Shown piece after piece: positions 27,469-37,020 of a stretch of 64,000 nucleotides of DNA. The DNA comes from Aristophania vespae (GTDB lineage Bacteria > Pseudomonadota > Alphaproteobacteria > Acetobacterales > Acetobacteraceae): contig NZ_CP047652.1 in assembly GCF_009906835.1 (NCBI RefSeq), forward strand, positions 877,001-941,000. Reading direction: 5' to 3'. Every line of letters begins with the position of its first letter. The stretch's first letter is position 1. Both the position numbers and the translations under genes were made by a program. The notes under the pieces were generated by a model that searched no databases, had not been told where the DNA came from, and saw only the letters and a list, made by a program, of their open reading frames with translations.

Positions 27469-27951
27469 ATGAAATCTTCCCCTCAGGAACATTCTGTTAC
27501 AGATCGTAAAAGAAGCCGTACAATCGCGCGCGTCGCAGCCGTTCAGGCACTTTATCAGTGTGAACATAATAAAACTGGTGCCGAACCTGTTTTAAAAGAA
27601 TTTGCTTCTTTTCGTCACGTTGTTCCCAATGCTGACTTTGCTGATGGTCATATACCAAATGCTGATCTGTCACTTTTAAATAAGATAGTGCGCCAGGTAT
27701 TAGCTGAACAAAGTTTAATTGACGATGCCATCAAGGCTTTATTGCCAACTAATTGGCCTTTAGAACGCCTTGACCCAGTATTACGCTCGCTCCTGCGTGC
27801 GGCAATATATGAGTTACAGGCAGGAACTCCCAAAGAAATTATAATTAATGAATATTTAGATGTAGCCCATGGCTTTTTTAGTGGTGATGAGCCTAAAATG
27901 GTTAATGGAATTTTAGATAGCTATAAACGGCAAGATGGTAATATAAGCTAA
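27469..27951 (+). CDS. nusB: transcription antitermination factor NusB
   Basis: NusB binds boxA RNA with S10 (NusE) in rRNA antitermination. The 160-residue all-helical protein begins with a basic extension, then RTIARVAAVQALYQCEHN. It has the conserved C-terminal LDPVLRSLLRAAIYEL, EIIINEYLDVAHGFFSGDEPK and VNGILDSY. Start and stop lie within a few bases of nrdR and thiL. Confidence 0.95.
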   Translation: MKSSPQEHSVTDRKRSRTIARVAAVQALYQCEHNKTGAEPVLKEFASFRHVVPNADFADGHIPNADLSLLNKIVRQVLAEQSLIDDAIKALLPTNWPLERLDPVLRSLLRAAIYELQAGTPKEIIINEYLDVAHGFFSGDEPKMVNGILDSYKRQDGNIS

Positions 27952-27955
27952 GCTT

Positions 27956-28900
27956 ATGGGTGAGTTCGATTTTATTGGCCGTCATTTTAAGTCATTAGCT
28001 GGTGAGGGGGCTTTTGATTTGAGAAATGATGGCGCTGTCATCTCTCTCACGCCTAACCATGAGCTTGTAGTTTCAACTGATACAATGGTTGAAAACCGGC
28101 ATTTTTTGCCTTTTGACCCACCAAAAACAATTGGTCAAAAATTATTGCGGTGTAATCTTTCTGATCTCGCCGCAATGGGAGCTGAACCTCTCAGCTATAC
28201 TCTAAATGTGACAGTACCCTTAAGCCACAAATATAGTGACGAATGGTTTAAAGCTTTTGCTGAAGGACTGGCCGAAGATCAAAAGCGTTTTAAACTCTTT
28301 TTGCTAGGGGGAGATACCACAGCTAGTGACGGCCCTATGGTCTTTACCCTAACTATTTTTGGGCGGGTTTCAAGCGGTAAGGCCTTAAGGCGTGATATGG
28401 CAAAAGAAGATGATAGCGTTTGGGTAACAGGAACATTAGGCGCTGCCGCCTTAGGGTTACATGCCCGTCTTAAAGAGTTGGACGATCCCTCACATTTACT
28501 TACAAAAGCCTATTTATTGCCAGAACCCCGTCTTGGTTTGTCTCTGCATGGAATAGTTAGTGCTTGCATGGATATTTCAGATGGTGTCTTGCAAGATGCA
28601 AATCATATTGCCGAAGAATCAGGGGTACATATAGACTTATATGAATCCGAGCTTCCCATGATAGAAGCCACACGTAACGCTCCCTCTCAGTGGGAAAAAA
28701 CACGTTTATTGGGAGGAGATGATTATGAACTTCTTCTTACATGTCCTAAAGACAAGGAAGATGATTTAGTTAAGGAATGTCTTAAACATCAGGTTAAAAT
28801 AACCCGTATTGGACGTGTATCAAAGGGGCATGGGGTGCAGATGCTGGCTAAAAATGGTCAGCCTATAAAATTTGATAAACTAGGCTGGCAGCATTTTTAA
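27956..28900 (+). CDS. thiL: thiamine-monophosphate kinase
   Basis: ThiL phosphorylates thiamine monophosphate to thiamine diphosphate. The 314-residue protein shows STDTMVENRHFL (metal/ATP binding), LLRCNLSDLAAMGAEPL, LLGGDTT, MDISDGVLQDANHIAEESG and LLGGDDYELLLTCP, the full set of PurM/ThiL-family motifs. It starts four bases after nusB, forming nrdR-nusB-thiL. Confidence 0.96.
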   Translation: MGEFDFIGRHFKSLAGEGAFDLRNDGAVISLTPNHELVVSTDTMVENRHFLPFDPPKTIGQKLLRCNLSDLAAMGAEPLSYTLNVTVPLSHKYSDEWFKAFAEGLAEDQKRFKLFLLGGDTTASDGPMVFTLTIFGRVSSGKALRRDMAKEDDSVWVTGTLGAAALGLHARLKELDDPSHLLTKAYLLPEPRLGLSLHGIVSACMDISDGVLQDANHIAEESGVHIDLYESELPMIEATRNAPSQWEKTRLLGGDDYELLLTCPKDKEDDLVKECLKHQVKITRIGRVSKGHGVQMLAKNGQPIKFDKLGWQHF

Positions 28901-28916
28901 CAATTTTTTCTAGAGT

Positions 28917-30098
28917 TTATCTCTTTACAAGTGGCTTTTCATAAAGTCTGTGGCGTTTATGCGGGTGAGGGACCAAAGCCTCAGCCAGGCTGCGCATGCC
29001 TGTGTCAGATTCCTGAATCCACCCTAATTCTACCCATCTATAAGGCTGTTTTTTGCTTCTTTGCATCAATTCACGAATGGCAAGAGACGGTAAAAGCGAG
29101 CCCAAAATGGTGCCTCTTAATTTACTACTCACCCCTAAAAGAATAACACGGGCTGATTTAAAACGATGAGTGAATAGTCTGTGGGCAAAACGCAACCACC
29201 CACTTAAAGAAGGCGCCCCCCCTAAGTCGGCAGTGATGTCATAGATATTTGGTATCACCATAGCCATAGCGACTGGTTCACCATTTTGATCAATTTGGAC
29301 GTAATGCTCAGGCCTTAAAAGTGGCTTTATTTGCTTAACCATGGCCTGCATTTCATAATCCTGCATCGGAACAAAATTATATTTATGTGCCCAGGCATCA
29401 TTATAAAGTTTTCTTAAAATCTCACTTTGAGCAACTATTTCTTTTTTCGAGAGCGAACGTGTCGTAATTGATTTAAGACGACCTTTGCCAATTTGCATTC
29501 CCCCTGGCACAGGAAAATGCTCTTCAATCTCAGGCGTTATTTCAAGGCTGTAGCTAAGAAGGTCTTCAGTTTTTTCATAACCATTTTTTTCAATTAAACG
29601 ACTTAATTGAGGAGGATGCCAGGGCATTGCGACCATGGGAGGCGTTTCTTGCCCTTCAACCATGCAGCCTGTCTCACCATTACCACTAAGAGTGACTGGA
29701 CCACGCACTCGTACAGCTCCACGATCAATCAGCCAATTTTCTGCTGCCTGGAGAAGGGCTGCAACAATCAGAGAATCTGGCACACAATCTAAAGCGCCAA
29801 ACTGACCGATCTTGGTTTGCCAATATTCTATCGCACGCTGGTCCAATATAGCAGCAATTCTTCCTACGGGAGTTTTGCCTCTCCAGGCTAAAAAATATTG
29901 AATATCAGCATGACGAAATATCGCAGCTTTTCTGGGGTCTAAAAGTCCCTCTTGCTCCATATCAAATGGCGCTACAAAACCCTTCATATTTTTATAAAGT
30001 AATCTGGGCAGTGTTATAAACGTTCGCAATTCGCGCCGCGATGTAACAGGACGAATTTCGATCTTATCAGACTGAGAATGAGAAGCTTCACGTTGCAT
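28917..30098 (-). CDS. GNAT-like protein of the YghO type
   Basis: The 393-residue protein resembles the large GNAT-fold family represented by E. coli YghO, whose substrate I do not know. It begins EIRPVTSRRELRTFITLPRLLYK, continues with GRIAAILDQRA and GPVTLSGNGETGCMVEG, and ends in a second half with AMAMVIPNIYD, VILLGVSSKLRGT and RWVELGWIQESDTGMR, which looks like the acyl-CoA side of a GNAT fold. It converges on thiL with a 16-base gap and is divergent from the SDR gene. Confidence 0.7.
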   Translation of the reverse strand: MQREASHSQSDKIEIRPVTSRRELRTFITLPRLLYKNMKGFVAPFDMEQEGLLDPRKAAIFRHADIQYFLAWRGKTPVGRIAAILDQRAIEYWQTKIGQFGALDCVPDSLIVAALLQAAENWLIDRGAVRVRGPVTLSGNGETGCMVEGQETPPMVAMPWHPPQLSRLIEKNGYEKTEDLLSYSLEITPEIEEHFPVPGGMQIGKGRLKSITTRSLSKKEIVAQSEILRKLYNDAWAHKYNFVPMQDYEMQAMVKQIKPLLRPEHYVQIDQNGEPVAMAMVIPNIYDITADLGGAPSLSGWLRFAHRLFTHRFKSARVILLGVSSKLRGTILGSLLPSLAIRELMQRSKKQPYRWVELGWIQESDTGMRSLAEALVPHPHKRHRLYEKPLVKR

Positions 30099-30152
30099 GA
30101 AAGAGGCTATACGCGTACAGAAGAAATCAGACTAGAGGGTAATAGGAGATAA

Positions 30153-30974
30153 ATGGGCATTATGAGTAAAAAAGAAGAAAAGACGATTCCTAACTCCGTG
30201 AAACATCACGTTCTTATTACAGGTGGTTCAAGCGGCATCGGAGCTGCTTTAGCATCTTATTATGCCCGTCCTGGGGTCCATATAACTTTATGGGGCCGCA
30301 ATGAAGCCCGCCTCCAGGAAACTGCAAGAAAAAGTCAGGAAAAAGGCGCCAGCACTTCTATTCTGGCAATTGATTTAAGCAATGCTGCGCAAGCAGTACA
30401 GGCCCTGATAGAAGCTGACAATATTAATCCTGTTGATATTTTGATTTTATCGGCTGGCATGGCCGATATACGCCCAGCAGGAGCCAAGACAGAAACATCT
30501 GAGACAGCTTTGCAAATGTCATTGGTTAACTTTGCGACTCCAGTTGCCATGGCTACAGAGGCGGCAAGTAGGATGGCAGAACGCCAAACAGGTAGAATTG
30601 GCATTTTGGGATCAGTAGCTTCTTTTCATGATTTACCACTAGCAACGGTATATAGCGGATCAAAAGCCGGATTAGGCAGATTTAGCACTGCTTTAAGAGC
30701 TGCCATGGAACCCTATAACGTCAAAGTTACGCTTATTGCACCCGGTTTTATCGATACGCCTATGAGTCAGCGCCTTGAAGGTAACCAACCTTTTCTCGTC
30801 CCTGTAGATAAGGCTGCGCGCCAAATTGCGCGATCAATTAACAGAGGACAAGCAAAACTAGTATTTCCGTGGGTATTTCAGCTAACACGTTTGTTAGAAG
30901 CTCTACTTCCAAGTGCTATTTCTCATAGAATTTTAAGAGCATTAGATATTATGCAACATCCACCTGAAAATTGA
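30153..30974 (+). CDS. SDR family NAD(P)-dependent oxidoreductase
   Basis: This is a 273-residue short-chain dehydrogenase. The cofactor motif GGSSGIGAALA lies near residue 24, LILSAGMAD stands for the NNAG element, and the catalytic Ser (GILGSVASF) precedes YSGSKAGLG (Tyr and Lys). The FIDTPMS segment follows the active site, and the C terminus is basic and hydrophobic. ATG 30153 has GGAG upstream; a second ATG four codons in is an alternative. The substrate cannot be told from the sequence. Confidence 0.85.
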   Translation: MGIMSKKEEKTIPNSVKHHVLITGGSSGIGAALASYYARPGVHITLWGRNEARLQETARKSQEKGASTSILAIDLSNAAQAVQALIEADNINPVDILILSAGMADIRPAGAKTETSETALQMSLVNFATPVAMATEAASRMAERQTGRIGILGSVASFHDLPLATVYSGSKAGLGRFSTALRAAMEPYNVKVTLIAPGFIDTPMSQRLEGNQPFLVPVDKAARQIARSINRGQAKLVFPWVFQLTRLLEALLPSAISHRILRALDIMQHPPEN

Positions 30975-31071
30975 TCCTGCTAATATTTTACGAATATGGT
31001 AATTTCATCTGTAAGACAGTTAATCCTTTATTAGAACAGCTATAACGGATCATGAGAGGAGATTACTAATT

Positions 31072-32049
31072 ATGAAAGAGATTGTAGTCGTCGATATTGG
31101 TGGCACTCATGCTCGCTTCGCTATTGCAACAGTAGAAGACGGAAAAGTTGTGACCTTAGAAGAGGCGACAACGCTTAAATGTGCGGAACATGCTTCCTTA
31201 GCTTTAGCATGGGAGGCTTTTGGTCGAAAACTTGGTCGTCCAATTCCGAATGAAGCTGGCATAGCCATCGCTTGTCCGATCTCGGGTGACATTTTGAAAA
31301 TGACTAATAATCCGTGGGTTATTCAGCCATCCCAGCTAGCTCAACGTCTTAATCTCAATAATTTTGTCGTAACTAATGATTTTGGGGCTATAGGACACGC
31401 TGTTGCACAGATTGGATCTGATTACATGCAACATCTATGTGGTCCTAATATTGATCTACCCAATGAAGGCGTGATCAGTATCATCGGGCCAGGAACGGGC
31501 TTAGGTGTTGCGTGCGTCTTACGACAAAATGGCCATTACCACGTTATGGAAACAGAAGGGGGACACACTGACTTCGCCCCTCTCGATTCATTAGAAGATC
31601 GGATATTAGTTGCTCTCAGAGAGCGTTTTCGCCGCGTTTCTGTTGAAAGAATAGTTTCCGGGCCGGGGCTCACAAATATTTACGAAGTTATTGCCGAGCT
31701 CCAAGATTTACCAATCACTCTCAAAGATAATCGTCTCCTTTGGACTACAGCCATTGAAGGCACAGATACGATGGCTTCAGCTGCGCTGGAACGCTTTTGC
31801 CTTAGTTTAGGTGCTGTTGCTGGTGATATAGCCCTCACTCATAAAGCGAGTGGTGTGGTTATTGCCGGTGGTTTAGGATTGCGCCTGGCCCATACTTTGC
31901 CTCATTCTGGTTTTGCTGAACGCTTTGTCGCTAAAGGGCGGTTTGAAGCTATGATGAGTGACATACCCGTAAAAATCATAACTCATCCACAACCTGGTCT
32001 TTATGGGGCTGCTGCTGCTTATGCCTCTAAGTTTAAAGACGTCTCTTAA
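31072..32049 (+). CDS. glk: glucokinase
   Basis: Glucokinase phosphorylates glucose with ATP in the cytoplasm. The 325-residue protein is of the proteobacterial Glk family: VVVDIGGTHARFAIA at the N terminus, VTNDFGAIGHAV (with the catalytic Asp), IGPGTGLGVACV, EGGHTDFAP, RIVSGPGLTNIY and VIAGGLGLR. GAGGAG lies about ten bases upstream of the ATG. A strong hairpin follows the stop. Confidence 0.95.
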   Translation: MKEIVVVDIGGTHARFAIATVEDGKVVTLEEATTLKCAEHASLALAWEAFGRKLGRPIPNEAGIAIACPISGDILKMTNNPWVIQPSQLAQRLNLNNFVVTNDFGAIGHAVAQIGSDYMQHLCGPNIDLPNEGVISIIGPGTGLGVACVLRQNGHYHVMETEGGHTDFAPLDSLEDRILVALRERFRRVSVERIVSGPGLTNIYEVIAELQDLPITLKDNRLLWTTAIEGTDTMASAALERFCLSLGAVAGDIALTHKASGVVIAGGLGLRLAHTLPHSGFAERFVAKGRFEAMMSDIPVKIITHPQPGLYGAAAAYASKFKDVS

Positions 32050-32085
32050 GCGAATTACACTTAAATAAGAGTCGTTTTATTTTGC

Positions 32086-32123
32086 CTTTTCAAAGAGGCT
32101 ATTTAATTAACCTCTTTGAAAAG
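32086..32123 (+). terminator. hairpin after glk
   Basis: CTTTTCAAAGAGG (32086-32098) pairs perfectly with CCTCTTTGAAAAG (32111-32123) around a 12-nt loop. It lies 36 bases after the glk stop. The U-run after it is weak. Confidence 0.6.
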
Positions 32124-32275
32124 TTCTATTACAAAATTAACTGTTCTTGACAATTTTTAAATAAATTAATCAAATTTTCGTTATTATTCATCATTTTTAA
32201 AAAATACTTAACGATTTTACAAAATATTTAGGTGTATATAATAAAGCGTAAACCTTATCGTCATCCGCAGAGGGA

Positions 32276-33091
32276 ATGATGGCTATTATTGCATCTCATT
32301 TATTATGGCCTGGCTCATCGCTGGACGTTCGCCCTATATCTAGTTCTACAACTGAACATTTTGTTAAAAATAATGCAGATGACATGCAATTTGCGCCTGA
32401 AAAATACTCTCTTGATAAAGATTTCAAAGATAGTGTTACGCTGTCAGAACATGCACAAACATATTTAAATAGCCAACAAAGTAAAAGTGCAGAAAAAATT
32501 TATCATGTTCTAGAAGCAGCTTCACAGGTCATTTCAAGCAGTACAACGTCCGATGCAGAAAAATTTGCAGCCATATCTACCGCCTATCACCTTTTTTTTG
32601 AAAATAGCAATATAGGTAATGTAACAGGAAGTTTTGCCGTTGCTTGGGGTAAATTTAAGGCGGCTACAGCTGATAGTGACTTTATGAAATATTATAGTGT
32701 GCAACAGCAATTTGTACCTAGTATTAGTCCGACCAATGATGCTTCAATTCAGGATGATCACTCTAATTCATGGGCTCAATATTTTGTAAATTCAAAAAAT
32801 ACAGAGAATTTGCATGATAAAACGTCGCCATTAGATTCAATGTTCTCTGGTACAGAGCATAGATATCATGCACTTTTTCCAAAAATGAGTTCACAGGATA
32901 TTAAGCGTTTTATGGTGGCGCGAAACAGTATTTATGCGCGAGATCAGCATAAACAACGTGGTGAAGCTTTATTTTCTTTTGTAAAAGTTAAAGCAGCACA
33001 TACACCTCTGGAAAAGAAAATTTTAGGAAAGCTGTTAAATTTATCTGAGCGCGAATTAGACGGCTCACTGTTAAGTTCTCATAAGCTATAA
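32276..33091 (+). CDS. hypothetical protein with a VTLS..A..YL motif
   Basis: The 271-residue protein is not recognised. There is no signal peptide or membrane segment. It has low-complexity Ser/Asn-rich stretches and mainly helical segments. Residues 52-66 read DSVTLSEHAQTYLNS, a short motif I associate with assorted alphaproteobacterial proteins, some flagellar, but the rest has no flagellar feature. The conserved-looking C-terminal part (FMVARNSIYARDQHKQRGEA) is basic. AGAGGGA is one to four bases before the two tandem ATG codons. It lies between glk and xylB on the same strand and may be co-transcribed with xylB. Confidence 0.55.
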   Translation: MMAIIASHLLWPGSSLDVRPISSSTTEHFVKNNADDMQFAPEKYSLDKDFKDSVTLSEHAQTYLNSQQSKSAEKIYHVLEAASQVISSSTTSDAEKFAAISTAYHLFFENSNIGNVTGSFAVAWGKFKAATADSDFMKYYSVQQQFVPSISPTNDASIQDDHSNSWAQYFVNSKNTENLHDKTSPLDSMFSGTEHRYHALFPKMSSQDIKRFMVARNSIYARDQHKQRGEALFSFVKVKAAHTPLEKKILGKLLNLSERELDGSLLSSHKL

Positions 33092-33150
33092 TAGGTTATT
33101 TTTTTTAATAATAAAAATAATGATATCGCTATAAATAAGGCTTTTTTGTT

Positions 33151-34608
33151 ATGTTTATCGGCATTGATATTGGAACTTCTGGCATTAAAGCTCTTTTGGT
33201 TGATGAAAAGCAAAATATTATAGGTTCATGGACAGAACCTCTAACTGTTCGACGTTTACATCCAAGCTGGTCAGAGCAAGATCCTGATCAATGGTTAAAG
33301 GCCATTTATCATACTTTAGACATGTTACAAGATCAGTATCCTCAAGAGGTATCTTTAGTAGAGGCAATAGGATTATCAGGTCAGCAACATGGGGCCGTTT
33401 TTTTAGACGAAAAAGGCCAAGTTCTACGCCCATGTATTTTATGGAACGACACGCGAGCTGATAAAGAATGTGCCATATTTGAAAATCGCTTTCCTGATGG
33501 TCCCAAAATTCTTGGCTCTATCACAATGCCAAGTTTTACAGCACCTAAAGTGCTTTGGGTTGCAAAAAACGAACCAGAAATTTTTTCCAAAACGCGTCAT
33601 GTTTTGCTGCCTAAAGCTTGGGTGCGGTATGCTCTAACGGGCATAATGGCCGAAGACATGTCGGATGCTTCAGGAACAGCATGGCTAGATGTGAAAAAGC
33701 GGAGCTGGTCTGAAGCTGCTTTAAAAGCCTCGGGCATAAATATGTCTTACATGCCTGATTTATGTGAGGGAACTGACCGGGCTGGTTATTTAAAAGCAGA
33801 CCTTGCTTCACGATGGAAAATGAAAAAACGCCCTATTTTTGCTGGCAGTGCTGGAGATAACGCGGCAGGGGCTATTGGGTTAGGCGCGATTAATAAAGGA
33901 GACAGTTTTGTTTCCTTAGGAACGTCAGGTGTTTTATGGATGACGACGGACTCATATTGTCCCAATCCTGAAACAGCCATTCACACCTTTTGTCATGCAT
34001 TACCAAATAGATGGCACCAAATGGGCGTTATGTTGTCAGCTGCTGCTTCTTTTAAATGGTGGGCTGATCTTTGCCATGAAAAAGAAGAAACACTTCTGGC
34101 TGAGCTGCCTAAAACTATTAAAGAACCTTCACCTGTTTTATTTGCGCCTTATTTGGCAGGAGAACGTACTCCCTATAATGATGGGCGTGTAAGAGGTGGG
34201 TTTGTCGGCCTTACGCAAGATGCAACACGTGCTCAGATGACACAGGCTGTTTTGGAAGGTGTAGCTTATTCATTCCGTGACGCTTTTGAAGGTTTTTTAA
34301 AGACAGGACAGGCACCTCTAACCGCCGATGTAATAGGGGGAGGTTCCAAAAGCACATTATGGGTAAGCATAATTGCATCTGTCCTTAATATGCCTCTTAA
34401 CAAAATTAAACATGGAGAGCAGGGAGGTGCTTTTGGGGCAGCACGATTAGCGCGTTTAGCTCTTACAGGTGAAAAAATTGAAGAGGTCTGCACATCGCCA
34501 GAGCGCATAAACTGTATAAAGCCTGATAAAGAATTAAAGCAGGCTTACGCAGAAAATTATAAACGTTACCGTTTACTTTATCCTGCTTTGAAAGCGTTTA
34601 GAAACTGA
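33151..34608 (+). CDS. xylB: xylulokinase
   Basis: XylB phosphorylates D-xylulose to xylulose 5-phosphate, feeding the pentose phosphate pathway. The 485-residue FGGY-family protein has FIGIDIGTSGIKALLVDE at the start, GLSGQQHGAV, LWNDTRADKEC, GSAGDNAAGAIGLG, GTSGVLWM, FAPYLAGERTPYND and VIGGGSKS. These match xylulokinase rather than glycerol kinase. It ends four bases before the convergent formylglutamate amidohydrolase gene. Confidence 0.93.
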   Translation: MFIGIDIGTSGIKALLVDEKQNIIGSWTEPLTVRRLHPSWSEQDPDQWLKAIYHTLDMLQDQYPQEVSLVEAIGLSGQQHGAVFLDEKGQVLRPCILWNDTRADKECAIFENRFPDGPKILGSITMPSFTAPKVLWVAKNEPEIFSKTRHVLLPKAWVRYALTGIMAEDMSDASGTAWLDVKKRSWSEAALKASGINMSYMPDLCEGTDRAGYLKADLASRWKMKKRPIFAGSAGDNAAGAIGLGAINKGDSFVSLGTSGVLWMTTDSYCPNPETAIHTFCHALPNRWHQMGVMLSAAASFKWWADLCHEKEETLLAELPKTIKEPSPVLFAPYLAGERTPYNDGRVRGGFVGLTQDATRAQMTQAVLEGVAYSFRDAFEGFLKTGQAPLTADVIGGGSKSTLWVSIIASVLNMPLNKIKHGEQGGAFGAARLARLALTGEKIEEVCTSPERINCIKPDKELKQAYAENYKRYRLLYPALKAFRN

Positions 34609-34612
34609 AATA

Positions 34613-35488
34613 TTATAAAAATAACTTACGGTTTTCTTCATTTAACAACCATCTTGAGACATTACATAATATAGATGTCATATCATCTTTGATGGTTTGA
34701 AAGTGACGTGTTAACGCTAAAGTTGCATGATTTAAATAAAGAGAGCGACATATTTCAATTTGCAAAGAATGAAAATGTTTATGAGGCATTCCATAATAAT
34801 GCGTTATAAAACCACCAGCATAGGGTGAGTTAATCTGCACATTATAGCCTCTTTCTTCAAACGCCAACTGAACAAACCTTAAAAGTGCTGGTGAACACGA
34901 TCTGCCATGACGATTACCGAGAACGATGTCACATTTTCGCGTCTGAAAAAGAGGTGGCATTGAATGGATATCAAATAAAACAGCAAAACCAAATTTTTGA
35001 TAAATAACACTTAGAGCTTCATACAATTTTGTATGAAAAGGTGACCAATATAACCCTAATCGTTTTTCAGCGTCTTCTACAGGTAAAGTATGACTGTAAA
35101 TTACCTTACCAGGGCCAACACAACGCGGAATAACTCCATATCCTGCCTGAACGCGCTGTGTAATTAAAAGATTTTTTGCATCAAGAGGAGGCGTAAATAA
35201 AATTGGGTCTAATTCACGCCAGTTTCTATTTACATCACAATAGCTTCGCGCAAAAAGGGCTTTTATCAGCCCTATATCATTATGGGGCACATCTTCCAAA
35301 ATCTGATCAACAAAGCGATCTTCCATTTTTTGTAAATCAAGAAAAGGAAGCTTTGTCTGGTTTATAAATTGGCTAGGATAAACACGCCCCGAATGTGGTG
35401 ACGATATAAAAAGCGGGGACTCAGTCGCTTCTATAAAAGAAAAAGAGTCGTGAGATATGTAGCTCTCTTTTTCTATAGAAAAAATCAA
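34613..35488 (-). CDS. N-formylglutamate amidohydrolase
   Basis: This enzyme hydrolyses N-formylglutamate to formate and glutamate, the last step of one histidine degradation route. The family is also found without hut genes, as here. The 291-residue protein has FISSPHSGRVYP near residue 30, YCDVNRNWRELDP, FAVLFDIHSMPP, DIVLGNRHGRSC and GGFITHYYG. The start is TTG at 35488 with GGAG nine bases upstream; no ATG lies before the conserved HSGR. Confidence 0.85.
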   Translation of the reverse strand: MIFSIEKESYISHDSFSFIEATESPLFISSPHSGRVYPSQFINQTKLPFLDLQKMEDRFVDQILEDVPHNDIGLIKALFARSYCDVNRNWRELDPILFTPPLDAKNLLITQRVQAGYGVIPRCVGPGKVIYSHTLPVEDAEKRLGLYWSPFHTKLYEALSVIYQKFGFAVLFDIHSMPPLFQTRKCDIVLGNRHGRSCSPALLRFVQLAFEERGYNVQINSPYAGGFITHYYGMPHKHFHSLQIEICRSLYLNHATLALTRHFQTIKDDMTSILCNVSRWLLNEENRKLFL

Positions 35489-35799
35489 TTATAGGCTCCG
35501 TTCAAAAATCCCTACATAATTTTATTAAAAATTTGCTATCACAACATGGTATTTGAAACAATTTATAGATTATTTTGCAAAAAATCCGATCTTAAAATGT
35601 TTATAATATTATTAACTATTATTCCTTTTTTTCAAAAAGAATAAAATAAATTATAATGTTAAATAAATTAAACTAGGTAACAAATATGTTATTAATTGTG
35701 CAGAAAAAATTTATATATTTAGTTTATGAGAATGTCCCTAACACCATTCAAGCTGGATTGATTACTCCAGGATTTTAAAAATGAGGAGGGGTTCATTCA
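35489..35799. other. AT-rich divergent intergenic region
   Basis: This is a 311-base region between the divergent formylglutamate amidohydrolase gene and gfo. It is very AT-rich, with no open frame of note and no clear -35/-10 pair I would defend. A strong ribosome binding site, GAGGAGGGG, lies at its right end for gfo. Promoters for both genes are expected here. Confidence 0.5.
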
Positions 35800-36978
35800 A
35801 TGAGAATAAACTTAAATCAAGAAAATGCCTCTAAAAATAAACAACAATCAGGCACTCTTCCTCCACTTTCCAATAAAGTAGCTGGCCGGGTTTTTCCTAA
35901 CTTTACCCGCCTCCTGGCCTGCGAACCTCGCAAATTTGGTTATGCTATTGTTGGGTTGGGAAATTATGCCATAAATCAAATTTTGCCAGCTTTTTCAGAG
36001 TGTCAGCACGCCTGTGTTACCGCCTTAGTCAGTGGCAATAAAGAAAAATCCAACCGTATTGCAGAACAATATGGCATCGAAAAATCTCATCTCTATTCTT
36101 ATGAGGATTTTGACAAAATTGCCGATGATCCCGAAATAGATGCCGTATATATTATCCTTCCAAACTCACTTCATGCCGAGTTTACAATACGCGCTTTTAA
36201 GGCTGGCAAACATGTTTTGTGCGAAAAGCCTATGGCTGTGACAGTTGAAGAATGTCAAAATATGATAAAGGCCGGGAAAGAAGCCGGAAAGAAATTAATG
36301 ATTGGCTATCGCTGTCATTTTGATCCGGTAACTCAAAAGGCCATTTCTATTGCTTGCGGTGACCAGCTAGGCAAACTTAAAATTATAGAAACGACTAATG
36401 CTCAGATGCTCAACCCGACTGACTCTGCCGGCCAATGGCGTTTAAATAAAAAACTCGCTGGTGGAGGATCATTAATAGATAATGGAATTTATGGTATTAA
36501 CGGAAGCCGATATCTTCTAAACGAAGATCCAATAGAAGTTAAAGCTACATTTGTTCCCACTGACAACCCTATCTTTAAAGAAGTTGAAGACAGGATCTTG
36601 TGGGCAATGTTCTATCGCTCTGGTGTCGTCTCTCATGGGATTTGTTCTTATAGTACAAATGTAACATCACATTTTAGCTTGATAGGCGACAAAGCCACTT
36701 TATTGCTAGATCCCGCAACAACTTATTGGGCTAATAAAGTTAGCTTACGTCAATCCATGCATCATATCTCATCGTTCAAATCAACATTTAAGTTTGATCA
36801 ACTAAACCAGTTCTCCGCTCAATTAGACCATTTACCTATCTCTATTGCTCGAAAAAGTGAAACTCTGGCAACCGGAGAAGAGGGTATGCAGGATTTGCGT
36901 CTCATAAAAGCTATATATGAAGCCGCCTATAATAATAGTTCAGTTTCGACTGACTGGGGCGATTGGCGTCAAGCTTGA
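35800..36978 (+). CDS. gfo: glucose-fructose oxidoreductase
   Basis: GFOR uses tightly bound NADP to oxidise glucose to gluconolactone while reducing fructose to sorbitol. The 392-residue protein follows the Zymomonas enzyme closely: FGYAIVGLGNYAINQILPAF, CQHACVTALVSGNKEK, VYIILPNSLHAEF, KHVLCEKPMAV, KLMIGYRCHFDP, GGGSLIDNGIYG and EEGMQDLRLIKAIYEA. The 45-residue N-terminal extension has no twin-arginine and no hydrophobic core, unlike the Tat-exported Zymomonas form. This copy is therefore probably cytoplasmic. A strong terminator follows. Confidence 0.92.
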   Translation: MRINLNQENASKNKQQSGTLPPLSNKVAGRVFPNFTRLLACEPRKFGYAIVGLGNYAINQILPAFSECQHACVTALVSGNKEKSNRIAEQYGIEKSHLYSYEDFDKIADDPEIDAVYIILPNSLHAEFTIRAFKAGKHVLCEKPMAVTVEECQNMIKAGKEAGKKLMIGYRCHFDPVTQKAISIACGDQLGKLKIIETTNAQMLNPTDSAGQWRLNKKLAGGGSLIDNGIYGINGSRYLLNEDPIEVKATFVPTDNPIFKEVEDRILWAMFYRSGVVSHGICSYSTNVTSHFSLIGDKATLLLDPATTYWANKVSLRQSMHHISSFKSTFKFDQLNQFSAQLDHLPISIARKSETLATGEEGMQDLRLIKAIYEAAYNNSSVSTDWGDWRQA

Positions 36979-36990
36979 AAATTAATTCAG

Positions 36991-37020
36991 CCCCAGCTTA
37001 ATAAGCTGGGGTTTTCCTTT
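36991..37020 (+). terminator. Rho-independent terminator of gfo
   Basis: CCCCAGCT (36991-36998) pairs with AGCTGGGG (37004-37011) around TAATA, followed by TTTTCCTTT. It begins 12 bases after the gfo stop and overlaps the last codons of the convergent ruvX gene. Confidence 0.8.
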
